DNA of 64,000 nt from CAVUCE01 sp963739985 (GTDB lineage: Bacteria; Bacteroidota; Ignavibacteria; Ignavibacteriales; Ignavibacteriaceae), in the NCBI GenBank assembly GCA_963739985.1, contig CAVUCE010000001.1, forward strand, positions 186,001-250,000, read 5' to 3'. This document shows, in pieces, positions 1-8,624 of this stretch; position 1 is the stretch's first letter; the number at the start of each line of letters is the position of its first letter. Below the pieces are notes generated by a model. That model was not told the origin of the DNA and made no database searches. It saw only the letters and a program-made list of their open reading frames with translations. The position numbers were made by a program, and so were the translations under genes.

Positions 1-296
1 AGGTAATTATGTTGATAGTAATAGCACAAACCGCAATTATTAATTGCGTCGGCAATGCCTTTTTTATAGTTTATTTTCCTTGCTTCTGATAAGGCTTGCT
101 TCGATACTTGTAATCGTTTCGCAGGATTCCTACTAACAAAACTAGCTGCGTACTTGTTCAGTAATTCTACTTTTTCTTTCCCATTTGTAGAATTAATATT
201 TGTGAGGAGTGAATCGTTTTGAGCATTTGTTTGAATATTAGAGTAGAAAATAATAAGAAGAGAAAGTATAGTAATTCTACCGGAATAGTTTTTCAT
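1..296 (-). CDS. TPR-type exported protein, N-terminal fragment (runs off left edge)
   Basis: From the ATG at 294-296 on the minus strand, 98 codons stay open to the window edge, so only the N-terminus is present. Residues 1-25 look like a signal peptide (hydrophobic core ILSLLIIFYS, ending NAQ). After it comes a helical stretch (KEKVELLNKYAASF, then ALSEARKINYKKGIADAINN) whose spacing and AxNNxG-like pattern fit tetratricopeptide repeats. In Bacteroidota such exported TPR proteins are often the sensor part of histidine kinases or LuxR-type regulators, but that part would lie outside the window. An AAAAGGG run directly precedes the ATG, so the exact start is uncertain. Confidence 0.6.
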   Translation of the reverse strand, partial: MKNYSGRITILSLLIIFYSNIQTNAQNDSLLTNINSTNGKEKVELLNKYAASFVSRNPAKRLQVSKQALSEARKINYKKGIADAINNCGLCYYYQHNY

Positions 297-574
297 CCCT
301 TTTAGCAAGCAAAATGCAGACGTAATATTTATCAATCTTAAAACCCCGTTTAATAATTGCACAATTTAATTAACTACCATGATAAATGGAAATTAAAAGT
401 AATTATACGACAATTAGTTAGCGATTTAATAATCTTATAAAGAAGATAAATCTAAGATTAGAAACTCATTCTTGTTTAAAAAGATTTTATTATTTTTACT
501 TTAAGAACAAAGACAATAATTATAATTATTGTCTTATAATATTTGTAGAATATCTTTCAAATTGAAAGGGGAAA

Positions 575-1141
575 TTGGAAAAAACATATAGGTATTTATT
601 TATAACTATATTTGGAGCGCTTGGAAGCATTATTATAGGAAACCTTATTTCTCAAAACTCAATATTTAACATTAAGTCTCCTGCTTTTCAATTTGTTGCG
701 TTCGGCATATTCGGATCGTTTTTTTTCGCGTTGATTGAATACGAAACATTAAAAAATCAATTACTCGGAGCTATTGTTTTATTGGTTGAAAATGTGGTTT
801 TGTTTTCAGATAAAAATATTTCATTTATACTTTTGCTAAGAGATGTTTTTTATCTTGGCAGTTTATTCTTGTCATTAAAGTTTTATAAATATTTTATAGA
901 CAGCAATCTTAGGATACCATATTATGTACGAAGTTTTACTTTAGCTGTTATATTTGGAATTCTAAACACAATTACAATTAGTTTATTATTTTTACTTAAT
1001 ACGAAAGGCGGACTTCCGCATCTAGGATTTATTTACTTCATTGCTAAAAATGCATTGTTTATTGGACTTGGAATCGGATTAGGTTTGGACTTTTACTTCC
1101 AGAATAACGTAAAATTATTTAAGTTAATCGGCATCAAATGA
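575..1141 (+). CDS. Polytopic membrane protein of unknown function
   Basis: I do not recognise this 188-residue protein. It is very hydrophobic, with about five to six predicted membrane segments separated by short polar loops and a basic C-terminus. The start is a TTG at 575-577, supported by an AAAGGGG ribosome binding site ending two to three bases upstream; no in-frame ATG is better placed. It is followed by a small membrane ORF at 1183 and a CPBP protease at 1374 on the same strand, so the three may form one transcript. Confidence 0.6.
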   Translation: MEKTYRYLFITIFGALGSIIIGNLISQNSIFNIKSPAFQFVAFGIFGSFFFALIEYETLKNQLLGAIVLLVENVVLFSDKNISFILLLRDVFYLGSLFLSLKFYKYFIDSNLRIPYYVRSFTLAVIFGILNTITISLLFLLNTKGGLPHLGFIYFIAKNALFIGLGIGLGLDFYFQNNVKLFKLIGIK

Positions 1142-1182
1142 AATAAATTGGTTAAATTTATGTTTTTTAAAGGGTGGGGAAA

Positions 1183-1361
1183 ATGAAACAATTATTTCCG
1201 ATATTTATTTCAATTATTGCTGCAATAACTGTGACTATATCAATAATAATACAGAAAAAAGCAGAAGGGGAAATTACCGCTCACAAAAAAACATTCTTTA
1301 TTTGATAATTGCATTTGGAATAATAATATTATTTATCTCAATGCACCTTGTTTTTTTATGA
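1183..1361 (+). CDS. Small membrane protein, reading frame broken at an A7 run
   Basis: An ATG at 1183 with a strong G-rich site (AAGGGTGGGG) opens a 40-codon frame ending at TGA 1303-1305; it encodes one membrane helix followed by a lysine-rich tail. In the -1 frame the sequence after the A7 run at 1285-1291 stays open to TGA 1359-1361 and encodes a second clear membrane helix (LIIAFGIIILFISMHL). The natural product is therefore probably a roughly 59-residue two-helix protein. Either one A is missing, or ribosomes or RNA polymerase slip on the A7 run. It ends 12 bases before the next gene. Function unknown. Confidence 0.4.
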
Positions 1362-1373
1362 CGGAAAATTAAT

Positions 1374-2087
1374 ATGAATAATTTGAAACCGTTAACCTGG
1401 CGAGGTTTAATAATATTATTTGGCGTGCCGACACTTTTAAATCTATTCGCGTCTCAATTCTTAATTCCATTATTGTTTAAGCAAACATCAATGCCGATTG
1501 AAATTATCTATTTTATTTCAGTCGGTGGTTTCGTTCTTGTTCCAATGTTCTTTGGCGCAATTTATTTAAGCGGTCGGGATATCGGATCTTATAAGATTAA
1601 AGAGCTATTTATCCGGATGAGAATAAAAAAATTATCAAAAAGTGATTGGGTCTGGACCATCGGCGGTTTTATCTTTTTATCTCTCATGTCATTTCTAATT
1701 GCAAAAATTATATTGCCAATTATTAATATAGATGCAACTCCATTCTTCTTTAAAAATATGCCGCTAAATGATAAATATTTCTGGATACTTTATATTTGGC
1801 CGATTTTCTTTTTCTTCAATATTTTCGGAGAGGAGTTTTTATGGAGAGGATACATTCAAACCAGACAAGAATTACTTAATCACAAATGGACATGGTTAGT
1901 TCATGGATTCTTTTGGGCATCGTGGCATTTACCAATGGGCATAGATTTGATCTTATCAGCCTTCCCCATATTTTTTATTCTGCCGGCAATAGTTCAAATT
2001 AGAAAGAATACTACTATTGCGATTATTATACATTTTGTATTTGGAGCATTTGGTTTTTTGGCTCTCGCGTTGGGTCTAGTTCATTAA
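1374..2087 (+). CDS. CPBP family intramembrane metalloprotease
   Basis: This 237-residue polytopic membrane protein carries the CPBP (CAAX protease and bacteriocin-processing, ABI) signature. Motif 1 is EEFLWRGY with Glu153, Glu154 and Arg158. Motif 2 is the histidine in ASWHLPMG (His185). Motif 3 is His220 in IIIHFVFG. These are the catalytic and metal-site residues of the family, whose members cleave substrates within the membrane. The substrate cannot be told from sequence. A second, more diverged CPBP gene lies on the opposite strand at 3012. The ATG at 1374 has only a weak upstream site. Confidence 0.85.
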   Translation: MNNLKPLTWRGLIILFGVPTLLNLFASQFLIPLLFKQTSMPIEIIYFISVGGFVLVPMFFGAIYLSGRDIGSYKIKELFIRMRIKKLSKSDWVWTIGGFIFLSLMSFLIAKIILPIINIDATPFFFKNMPLNDKYFWILYIWPIFFFFNIFGEEFLWRGYIQTRQELLNHKWTWLVHGFFWASWHLPMGIDLILSAFPIFFILPAIVQIRKNTTIAIIIHFVFGAFGFLALALGLVH

Positions 2088-2200
2088 AAAATAAAATTAA
2101 TAATTATTTTTAAGTTGGTTGTATCTAAATTGAAATCGAGAATTATTAACCCGTAAAATATTATAGAATATTTCTAACATACAATTCAGGGGATAGGGGA

Positions 2201-2857
2201 ATGCGGAATAAATTTATTGTTATCATATTAGTATTTTTTGTAGCGGACTATACTTATTCACAAGAATATCTTCCCGGCGATAATGAACTTCTCTTTATGC
2301 CAACAGCTTACACAATGCCTGAAAATAATTCATATTTTTCAGATTATGAATTGTTCCTTCTAAATTATTCATATGCTGTTACACCGACTACTCATATAAG
2401 CATATTAAGTATTTTCCCGATAGTTCCCGCATTTTATGAAACAATTACAATCGGATTTAAGCAAAAGGTAATCAAATATGAATCTTTTCAATCTGCTTTT
2501 TATGGAGTTTATAATCCAAAGTCCGGAACATATTCAATCGGAAATGTAGTAAGTTTGGGTTTTGAAAAATCTAGCTTTCATTTCAGTACTGCATATTATA
2601 CTTATGATGAGGATGGAAATGGTGATTGGGTTTATATGTTAGGAATGAAATATAGCGCTACTCGCGCGTCATCAATTATTATTGAGTATGAGAATACGAA
2701 ATCATTTGTAACCAATGAATTTCAGGGAATAATAAGTATCGGAGTTAGATTACGTTCAACTCATATGTCGTGGGAATTAGCAGGTGTGAGACCATTAACC
2801 AGTAGCACCAACCTATTATTCTTTCCGTTGTTAAAAGCTGGATACTATTTTAACTAA
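2201..2857 (+). CDS. Exported, probably outer-membrane beta-barrel protein
   Basis: The 218-residue product starts with a signal peptide (core IVIILVFFVADYTYS, cleavage near residue 20). It continues with alternating aromatic/hydrophobic and polar residues typical of amphipathic beta strands, and ends with a hydrophobic strand finishing YYFN. Aromatic residues are abundant. This fits a small outer-membrane barrel, but no named family is recognised. The ATG at 2201 is preceded by a G-rich tract (GGGGATAGGGGA). Confidence 0.6.
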   Translation: MRNKFIVIILVFFVADYTYSQEYLPGDNELLFMPTAYTMPENNSYFSDYELFLLNYSYAVTPTTHISILSIFPIVPAFYETITIGFKQKVIKYESFQSAFYGVYNPKSGTYSIGNVVSLGFEKSSFHFSTAYYTYDEDGNGDWVYMLGMKYSATRASSIIIEYENTKSFVTNEFQGIISIGVRLRSTHMSWELAGVRPLTSSTNLLFFPLLKAGYYFN

Positions 2858-3011
2858 TAAGTAAATCGCTATCAGATAATTGGGGAGTACACTTTTCTAT
2901 TTTGATAATTAAATAAGAAATTGTAAAGTCCCGAAAATAATGGAATAAGTATTTGATTGATATTAAACAGAAATAATTTAAGATTTGAAGATAGTTAAGC
3001 GAATTCTATCA

Positions 3012-3971
3012 CTATATCATTTCTTTTTTATAAGCAGTTTCTTTATAAAAAACTATAATTAATCCAATTGCAATTAAAGATGACAAGATTATTATTAAAA
3101 TTATAATGATATTATTTGTCGGCAATAATTTCGATAATGCATTTTGGTTTATATACATTAAGGAGATTGCAATCAGATTATTTGTAAAATGAGCCAGACT
3201 TGACGGTAGAATGCTTTTACTTCTATAATAGAAAAAGGAGAATAGTAAACCTAAAATAGAAAGTCCGATTAAACTTAAGGGCTGCATATGATATAGCCCG
3301 AATAAAATTCCGGCAATTATAAAGCTTTTAGCGCCGTACTTTCTTTCTAGGGTTCTCTGAAAATAACCTCTAAAAAGCACTTCTTCACATATTGCCGGGG
3401 TTATTGCAATTGCAAAAATTAAAAAAATAAATTGCAAATTTGAATGAGGAGTAAATAGGTTTGAAGATATTTCTCTAAACTCTTCGGGAATATTTAAGGA
3501 TCTTACAAGCAAGTTTGAAATGAAATAGACGACTGGCAAAGTAAAAATTGTAATTGAAATCGCTAGAAATATCTCTTTATATTTAGTTGATCTTATCCTG
3601 AGATATTTTTTAATTTGAGTTGTATGCCATTTTTTTACAATCCAGAGAGTTGGCAAAAGCAAAAATAAATATTGTGTTACAACCAGTGCAATAAGTATTG
3701 GTATCTTAAATCCGGATGTAAGAATTTTTATACTATCCGCAGAATCATTTGAAGATGATTGAACATGATGTATAATATTTTGAATTGAGATCAGTATAAC
3801 TGCTAAAAGGCCCTGTGCATTAAAATAAATAGCTCCAATTCCCATAACACCAAGAACAGCTGCAGAAATATAGCTTCTTTTTTTCGTTTCCCAGGAACCG
3901 TTTAAAATCAGTTCGTCGGTTTCCTTATTTTGCTCGTCAACTATTTCTACTGAATTATTAATCTCCTCCAA
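3012..3971 (-). CDS. CPBP family intramembrane metalloprotease
   Basis: This 319-residue membrane protein has the CPBP catalytic set: EEVLFRGYFQRT (Glu196, Glu197, Arg201), GLYHMQ (His228) and LAHFTNN (His261 with nearby Asn). It is longer than the 1374 protein, with an acidic N-terminal cytoplasmic tail of about 30 residues and one additional hydrophobic region. It begins 11 bases after the zinc-ribbon membrane protein at 3983, so the two are almost certainly co-transcribed. In this family such pairs sometimes reflect processing of the neighbour, but no substrate is evident here. Confidence 0.88.
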   Translation of the reverse strand: MEEINNSVEIVDEQNKETDELILNGSWETKKRSYISAAVLGVMGIGAIYFNAQGLLAVILISIQNIIHHVQSSSNDSADSIKILTSGFKIPILIALVVTQYLFLLLPTLWIVKKWHTTQIKKYLRIRSTKYKEIFLAISITIFTLPVVYFISNLLVRSLNIPEEFREISSNLFTPHSNLQFIFLIFAIAITPAICEEVLFRGYFQRTLERKYGAKSFIIAGILFGLYHMQPLSLIGLSILGLLFSFFYYRSKSILPSSLAHFTNNLIAISLMYINQNALSKLLPTNNIIIILIIILSSLIAIGLIIVFYKETAYKKEMI

Positions 3972-3982
3972 AGCACTCCCTA

Positions 3983-5152
3983 TTAAACTAAATTATCAGA
4001 CAATTTGCTTACGTTATCATAATGATTCTTCCGGATTTTCAAATCAAAATACATTACGATACTAAATAATGGAGTTATTACGGCTTGTAAAATAGTTGAT
4101 ATAATAATTACGATTCCTAATTTAGTTCCAATAATATTTAAATATTCAGCTGTTACATTTGGATTAGGATTGGTCACATTTCCTTGAGAGAGCATCTTGA
4201 AATAATTTGCAAAACTGCCCCACATTAATCCGAATGAAACCGGAGTTGTGATTAATCCGATTGCAAAATTTACAATGATTGAAACCAACAGTAGTATTCC
4301 AAAGGTTCTCCACCAATGCTTTTTAACTAAAGCAAAACTTATTTTCAAAGATTTAAATACACCGCTATTAGCATGTACAGCAGCAATTATTCCAAAATAC
4401 CAACGAAAGTACAAGAATATTGTAAACATAATCAAAAATATAATAAACACAGTGCCTGCAATGTAAATAGCATCCTGGTTTGCCATTTTCATAACAACAC
4501 CGGTTACAAACATAATCAGTACTATAATTGATACGGAAAATCCTATAACCAGATAAATTCCGATTGCTCTTAATAGTTTAACTGAAAATATTTCTTTGAA
4601 AGCAGTAATTAAGGAAATCTTGTTTCCTTCCATTTCTTCCGATGATACTTTTATTACTCCAACTTTAACTGCAGCCGAACCTAGTAATAAGGAAAGCATT
4701 GCAAGTGAATATAAACTCCCAGCATATATCATCTTTGAAAATTGCGAAAAGTTACTTACGCTCTCTCCATTTCCTGTCATAATGGCTTTAGAATTTGCAA
4801 TTGTAGAAAAAAACACTTGCATTCCATAAGACAAAATAATGCCCACTGGAATTAAGAATATCATAGAGATAACTATATTTCGTAAAAATGTATTTTTAAT
4901 TAGTTCAAATGAAATACTGAAAATATCTCCTATATTCATCGGAGTAAATCTGTTAAACATTCCGGTGTCAGGATTATTTTGATTTGCTTGTCTATTTGTA
5001 ATATGTTCATTTTCGTCGGAGTCTGAATTTATTTGATCTTGATAATTTTTCTGGCCCCAATAGTAACGGTGTAATTCATTACAAAAATGATGAGATTCTG
5101 CAGATACTCCGGAACCTTCCGGAATTTCATTGTTACAGTAAGAACATTTCAT
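3983..5152 (-). CDS. Zinc-ribbon membrane protein, GPDPase-membrane-domain-like
   Basis: Residues 1-30 form a putative metal-binding motif with Cys3, Cys6, Cys24 and nearby His22 and His28. A polar linker rich in Asn, Gln and Asp follows to about residue 68. From MNIGDIFSISFELIKN onward the protein has six or so membrane helices, resembling the membrane domain found in glycerophosphodiester phosphodiesterases and related DUF975-like proteins. No catalytic phosphodiesterase domain is present. It lies immediately upstream of a CPBP protease gene (gap 11 bases). The role is unknown. Confidence 0.7.
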   Translation of the reverse strand: MKCSYCNNEIPEGSGVSAESHHFCNELHRYYWGQKNYQDQINSDSDENEHITNRQANQNNPDTGMFNRFTPMNIGDIFSISFELIKNTFLRNIVISMIFLIPVGIILSYGMQVFFSTIANSKAIMTGNGESVSNFSQFSKMIYAGSLYSLAMLSLLLGSAAVKVGVIKVSSEEMEGNKISLITAFKEIFSVKLLRAIGIYLVIGFSVSIIVLIMFVTGVVMKMANQDAIYIAGTVFIIFLIMFTIFLYFRWYFGIIAAVHANSGVFKSLKISFALVKKHWWRTFGILLLVSIIVNFAIGLITTPVSFGLMWGSFANYFKMLSQGNVTNPNPNVTAEYLNIIGTKLGIVIIISTILQAVITPLFSIVMYFDLKIRKNHYDNVSKLSDNLV

Positions 5153-5376
5153 ATTTTGCCTTAATTAGTATTTTAGAAATTTAAAGGATAATTTTTATTT
5201 GGAAAGACTATTAACCCTCAGAATAATTTCAATATTATTTGCCATTATTAAAGCGGGAAAGATGCTTAAAAATTAGTTATCAATCAGTTATAAGATCAAA
5301 GCCCAATTCTTATTATTAGTATTCAGTTATAACTTATAACCTAATTAATTTATATTTTTATAGCAAGAAAAAGTTT

Positions 5377-5856
5377 TTATCTGGCATTCATTGAGTCAGG
5401 CATCCGGACTGCAATTACTACACCTTTTGCAGTTACTATTCCATCTGCGATAACAGATATTTCTGAAATCACTTTTCGCCCTTTTATCTCAATTACTTTT
5501 CCTCTTAATTCTAACTCAATTCCTATCGGTGTTGGTTTAAGATAATCCACATTTAAAGAAGCAGTAACAAAACGAAAAGGAGGCTGGGAATCGAAACTTC
5601 TATTTTCTTTTTTATAAGCGGCAATAGCAGCAGTTCCGGTTCCATGGCAATCGATAAGTGATGCAATTAATCCGCCATAAACATATCCGGGGATTGCAGT
5701 GTGGTATTCTTCAGGTTTAAAATGAGCTACTGTTTCTTCGCCTTCCATATAACTCTTAAGTTGATGCCCGTGTTTGTTCAATTTTCCGCATCCGTAACAA
5801 TGACTAACATCAGCCGGATAGAAATCCTGGACAGCAAGTTTGATCGCTTGATTCAT
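5377..5856 (-). CDS. PaaI/hot-dog fold thioesterase
   Basis: The product is about 159 residues and matches the hot-dog thioesterase superfamily (PaaI-like acyl-CoA thioesterases). It contains the central-helix motif YVYGGLIASLIDCHG (near residues 58-72) and the following strand pattern ASLNVDYLKPTPIG. An N-terminal CYGCG motif (Cys20, Cys23), seen in a subset of these proteins, is also present. I choose the ATG at 5854-5856 because a GGAG site lies six bases upstream. An upstream TTG four codons earlier would overlap that site. The acyl-CoA substrate is unknown. It stands alone, with intergenic DNA on both sides. Confidence 0.85.
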   Translation of the reverse strand: MNQAIKLAVQDFYPADVSHCYGCGKLNKHGHQLKSYMEGEETVAHFKPEEYHTAIPGYVYGGLIASLIDCHGTGTAAIAAYKKENRSFDSQPPFRFVTASLNVDYLKPTPIGIELELRGKVIEIKGRKVISEISVIADGIVTAKGVVIAVRMPDSMNAR

Positions 5857-5988
5857 AGAATACTCCAATAATTTAATTAATTAAACCATGTGTAAATTTA
5901 TGAACTAAATATTGATATACTAAATACTTTTTTCTGAAATTTACATTTAAAATTGTTTTATTTGTAATTAAGAAACCTGAGGGGAATA

Positions 5989-6366
5989 ATGAAAAGTAAA
6001 ACATTAGGTATTATTCTAAGTGTTTTAATATTTCTTACACTATACTCATGCCAGAATGTAAATCAAATTGAAGATGGTTTTAAAGTTCATGGAATAGTGA
6101 GAGATTCCAGCATCAATGCTGTTGTCCCAAATACTATAGTTACAGTGGGCTATCTTGTGAATGATTCCATTTCTCTTTCGCATAGAAAATTTATTACTGA
6201 TAGTTTAGGAAACTTTACTTTTGCCGGCGGACCGGGAACAGCTCCAAGCGACGAAATATTATACTTTGAACACGAGGATTACTTTAGTAGTTCAGTAATT
6301 CTTAGCCAAAGTGTTATTCGCAACAATAGTCAATATTCAGTAACAGTATTATTAAAACATAAATAA
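5989..6366 (+). CDS. Lipoprotein with carboxypeptidase-regulatory-like fold
   Basis: The 125-residue protein has a lipoprotein signal (hydrophobic core then LYSCQ, lipidated Cys21). The mature part, VHGIVRDSSINAVVPNTIV through TDSLGNFTFAG, follows the pattern of carboxypeptidase-regulatory-like/CnaB beta-sandwich domains, in which a GxVxD start is followed by a G-x-F-x-F strand. It is probably displayed on the outer membrane. The start has a GAGGGG site six bases before the ATG. No neighbour clarifies its role. Confidence 0.6.
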   Translation: MKSKTLGIILSVLIFLTLYSCQNVNQIEDGFKVHGIVRDSSINAVVPNTIVTVGYLVNDSISLSHRKFITDSLGNFTFAGGPGTAPSDEILYFEHEDYFSSSVILSQSVIRNNSQYSVTVLLKHK

Positions 6367-6836
6367 TGTGCAACACTTTTAGTTCTATATTTCCATTTGA
6401 TAAATAAAAATTATATTATGCTTGCTAATTATAAATATTAGCAATACTTTAAAAAAAGGATATTTCACTCTACTAATAATTATTTTATCTAATAAGAAAA
6501 TTTAGTTATTTGGTTGAAGAATTATTCTTATCGGTAAAAGGGGACCTTGTCGAAATACTTAATCACTAAGTTCTTACTTAATAATAGGTAAGCATAAAAT
6601 CTATTATTAATTAAATCCTAAATATAATGAAGAATGCTTTCATAATTTTGTAGTGATGCCTTAGTAGTATAACTGCAAAATATTTTGTTTTAATCTGTTA
6701 TGTGATACAAAAGAAAATAATTTATTTACAAAACTTTGAAGACACATATTTTTTATAATGAGAAGTCATTGGACTACTCAAAATGAACAAGGCTTACTAA
6801 ACAGCCTTAAAACAATAAACAAAAAAGGGGGATAGC
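6367..6836. other. Intergenic stretch with one hairpin
   Basis: No coding frame is evident in these 470 bases. A perfect 8-bp inverted repeat (TTGCTAAT at 6422-6429 and ATTAGCAA at 6437-6444, loop of seven) lies 55 bases after the preceding gene. It is not followed by a T-run, so it is only a weak terminator candidate. The rest is AT-rich with no recognisable element, apart from the G-rich binding site (AAAAAAGGGGGATAGC) just before the gene at 6837. Confidence 0.4.
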
Positions 6837-7469
6837 ATGAAACGGAACATTATAATATTTTTTAGCTCGGTGATAATTATGTTTTTGCTAAGTAACTGTG
6901 GGAATATGTCTTCTAACAAAAATAATGAGTATTTAGGTCAATTACCTTCCTTAGAAAAAGAATATGCTGAAAAAATTTCTGAAAAAGAAAAAGCTCTTAA
7001 GGAATCAACGGATTTTGAAGATAGTTTTAAACTATCCAAAGAATTGAAAATCTTAAAAGATGAAAGAAAAACCAAAATTACGGAATATGCTGAAGCAAAT
7101 CCGTTAACTAAAGAACTTCCTTATGAACCTTTAAGCGGCACAGCATATTCAAGTAAAAATGTTGTGGTAAACAAAGCATCTGCAGGTAATTTAAATATAA
7201 AAATTGCGTTGAAGATAAATCAAGATATAAAAAATAAATACGGCGGCTTAGAGAAATCCCTTTTTGTCTATTATAAAGCCGTAGATTCTAAAGGAAATGA
7301 TATTCCAAAATCAAAAACCGTAGCTACCAATTTTAGTAGAGAACCTTTGGTTGCAGGATTAGATTACGAAGTTTCCGGATCGTGGACTTCTAAAGCAATA
7401 CAAAATATGGATGACTTTGCAAAAGTTGTTGAAATTACAAAAGAAGAATATTCAAAAAGAGATATATAA
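6837..7469 (+). CDS. Lipoprotein with charged coiled-coil segment
   Basis: The 210-residue protein has a lipobox ending LLSNCGN (Cys21). Residues about 35-85 are very rich in Glu and Lys in heptad-like order, which suggests a coiled coil. The C-terminal half has beta-type sequence without a known signature. A strong GGGGG site precedes the ATG. Its last codons and the following spacer are duplicated about 5.5 kb downstream, at 12951. Directly after it lies a decayed copy of the gene at 13055. I do not recognise a family. Confidence 0.6.
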   Translation: MKRNIIIFFSSVIIMFLLSNCGNMSSNKNNEYLGQLPSLEKEYAEKISEKEKALKESTDFEDSFKLSKELKILKDERKTKITEYAEANPLTKELPYEPLSGTAYSSKNVVVNKASAGNLNIKIALKINQDIKNKYGGLEKSLFVYYKAVDSKGNDIPKSKTVATNFSREPLVAGLDYEVSGSWTSKAIQNMDDFAKVVEITKEEYSKRDI

Positions 7470-7960
7470 TTAACAGAATATTTATTGCTGTCTTGCTATT
7501 TAATCGGCAGGGCAGCAAAATATTTAAACCTCCAAGATAAATACTGTCGTGTTGAAAAATATTGCTGTAATCCTACTTGTCTTATTTTGTTTTGAAATTC
7601 AAGTACAAACCTATTCTGAGATAATTTAGTCCCAAAGATTAAACTTATTTTAAATTGAAAAAATCCTTTCTACTGTTAATTATTACTACGCCGGAACAGA
7701 TAATGTACGACAGCATCATTCATTTGGGAATATTGCGGTCCAATTATTATCAGGCGCAGTTATCTCTGTTATTTTTACAACCCTTTATTTTCTATGGAAG
7801 TAATAGTTTTATATACAGGCAAACATTCAGATTTTGAAAACGCATGAATTACAACTTTAATTATTTCGACTTATTTATTTAGCACTGCTTCTGGGCTTTA
7901 TTAGGTTGCAAAAACGCAAAATCCCTCAATCTCGCTTTGGAAAACTGAAGGCTATTCTCC
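7442..7960 (+). repeat. Segmental duplication, copy 1 (partner at 12951-13470)
   Basis: This stretch aligns by eye with 12951-13470. Shared blocks include the end of the lipoprotein gene (EEYSKRDI against EKEYSKRDL), the spacer with TTTGCTGTCTT-like and AAAATATT blocks, the GTGTTGAAAAATATTG start, and the block around TACGCCGGAACAGATAATGT. Similarity ends near 7960. In this copy the lipoprotein gene is intact and the membrane-protein gene is broken. Confidence 0.8.
7549..7960 (+). pseudogene. Decayed, truncated copy of the membrane-protein gene at 13055
   Basis: The sequence follows 13055-13470 from the same GTG-TTG start but carries several in-frame stops and small indels, for example a TAG early in the frame at about 7628-7630. 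It stops resembling the intact gene about two thirds of the way along, so the last 80 or so codons are missing. A 60-codon open stretch starting at 7655 is a remnant of this gene read in one frame, not an independent gene. Between 7961 and 8168 nothing else is recognisable. Confidence 0.8.
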
Positions 7961-8168
7961 TTAAACTTTACGATGATTACATATTCCCAAAATTTATACT
8001 AAATATTAATGAGCCTATCTCTTAGCTTTTTGCGCATTAATATGATAGAAGCTAGAAGTTTATTTTGAATTTCATTTAGTAAGAATTTTCGTTTCACTTT
8101 CCAACTTTAATAAGAAACGAATTCCTATTCCTTAATTCTTTTTTTTAAAACTTAAAGAATAACCTAAT

Positions 8169-8600
8169 ATGAAAAAGAATATTTATCTATTGGTGTATCT
8201 TCTATTCTCTGTGTCCATAGGAATTAATTTAAATGGATGCTGCGGCTCATCCAACAAAAACCTTAATCAAAATAAAAATGTAGAAATGCTAAACAAGCAG
8301 ATTCCTCCTAATGTTAATTCAGCTGAAGTTGAAGCTGAAATAATCAGCTTACATGATGAAAATGGATACATGAATGGTGAGATAAAAATTTTACTTGTAA
8401 AATATTATGGTGTTTCTGTCCCGCCGCTACCTGTAGGTAATATAATAAGTGCTGTAGTTACTTCTTCAAGTATTGAAAACAGTAATTTATCCAAAGAAGA
8501 ATTGCTGCGAGCAGGAGCAAAACGTGAAATAACTCTTGAACATCTGTTTATTCCACCCAATGTAAAAAGTCCTTCATGGAAAATAATATCTATTAAATAA
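8169..8600 (+). CDS. Small lipoprotein of unknown function
   Basis: The 143-residue product has a lipoprotein signal with a lipobox near LNGCCG (Cys24), followed by a polar Asn/Lys linker. A compact beta-rich domain of about 100 residues follows. No family is recognised. It ends 24 bases before the large T9SS-sorted protein at 8625 and is probably co-transcribed with it. Confidence 0.6.
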   Translation: MKKNIYLLVYLLFSVSIGINLNGCCGSSNKNLNQNKNVEMLNKQIPPNVNSAEVEAEIISLHDENGYMNGEIKILLVKYYGVSVPPLPVGNIISAVVTSSSIENSNLSKEELLRAGAKREITLEHLFIPPNVKSPSWKIISIK

Positions 8601-8624
8601 TTAAAAGATAAGTGAGGTAAATCA

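Noticed and set aside
7655..7837. 60-codon ORF read as an independent small gene
   Set aside because: It lies inside the decayed copy of the 13055 gene and contains its remains in one frame.
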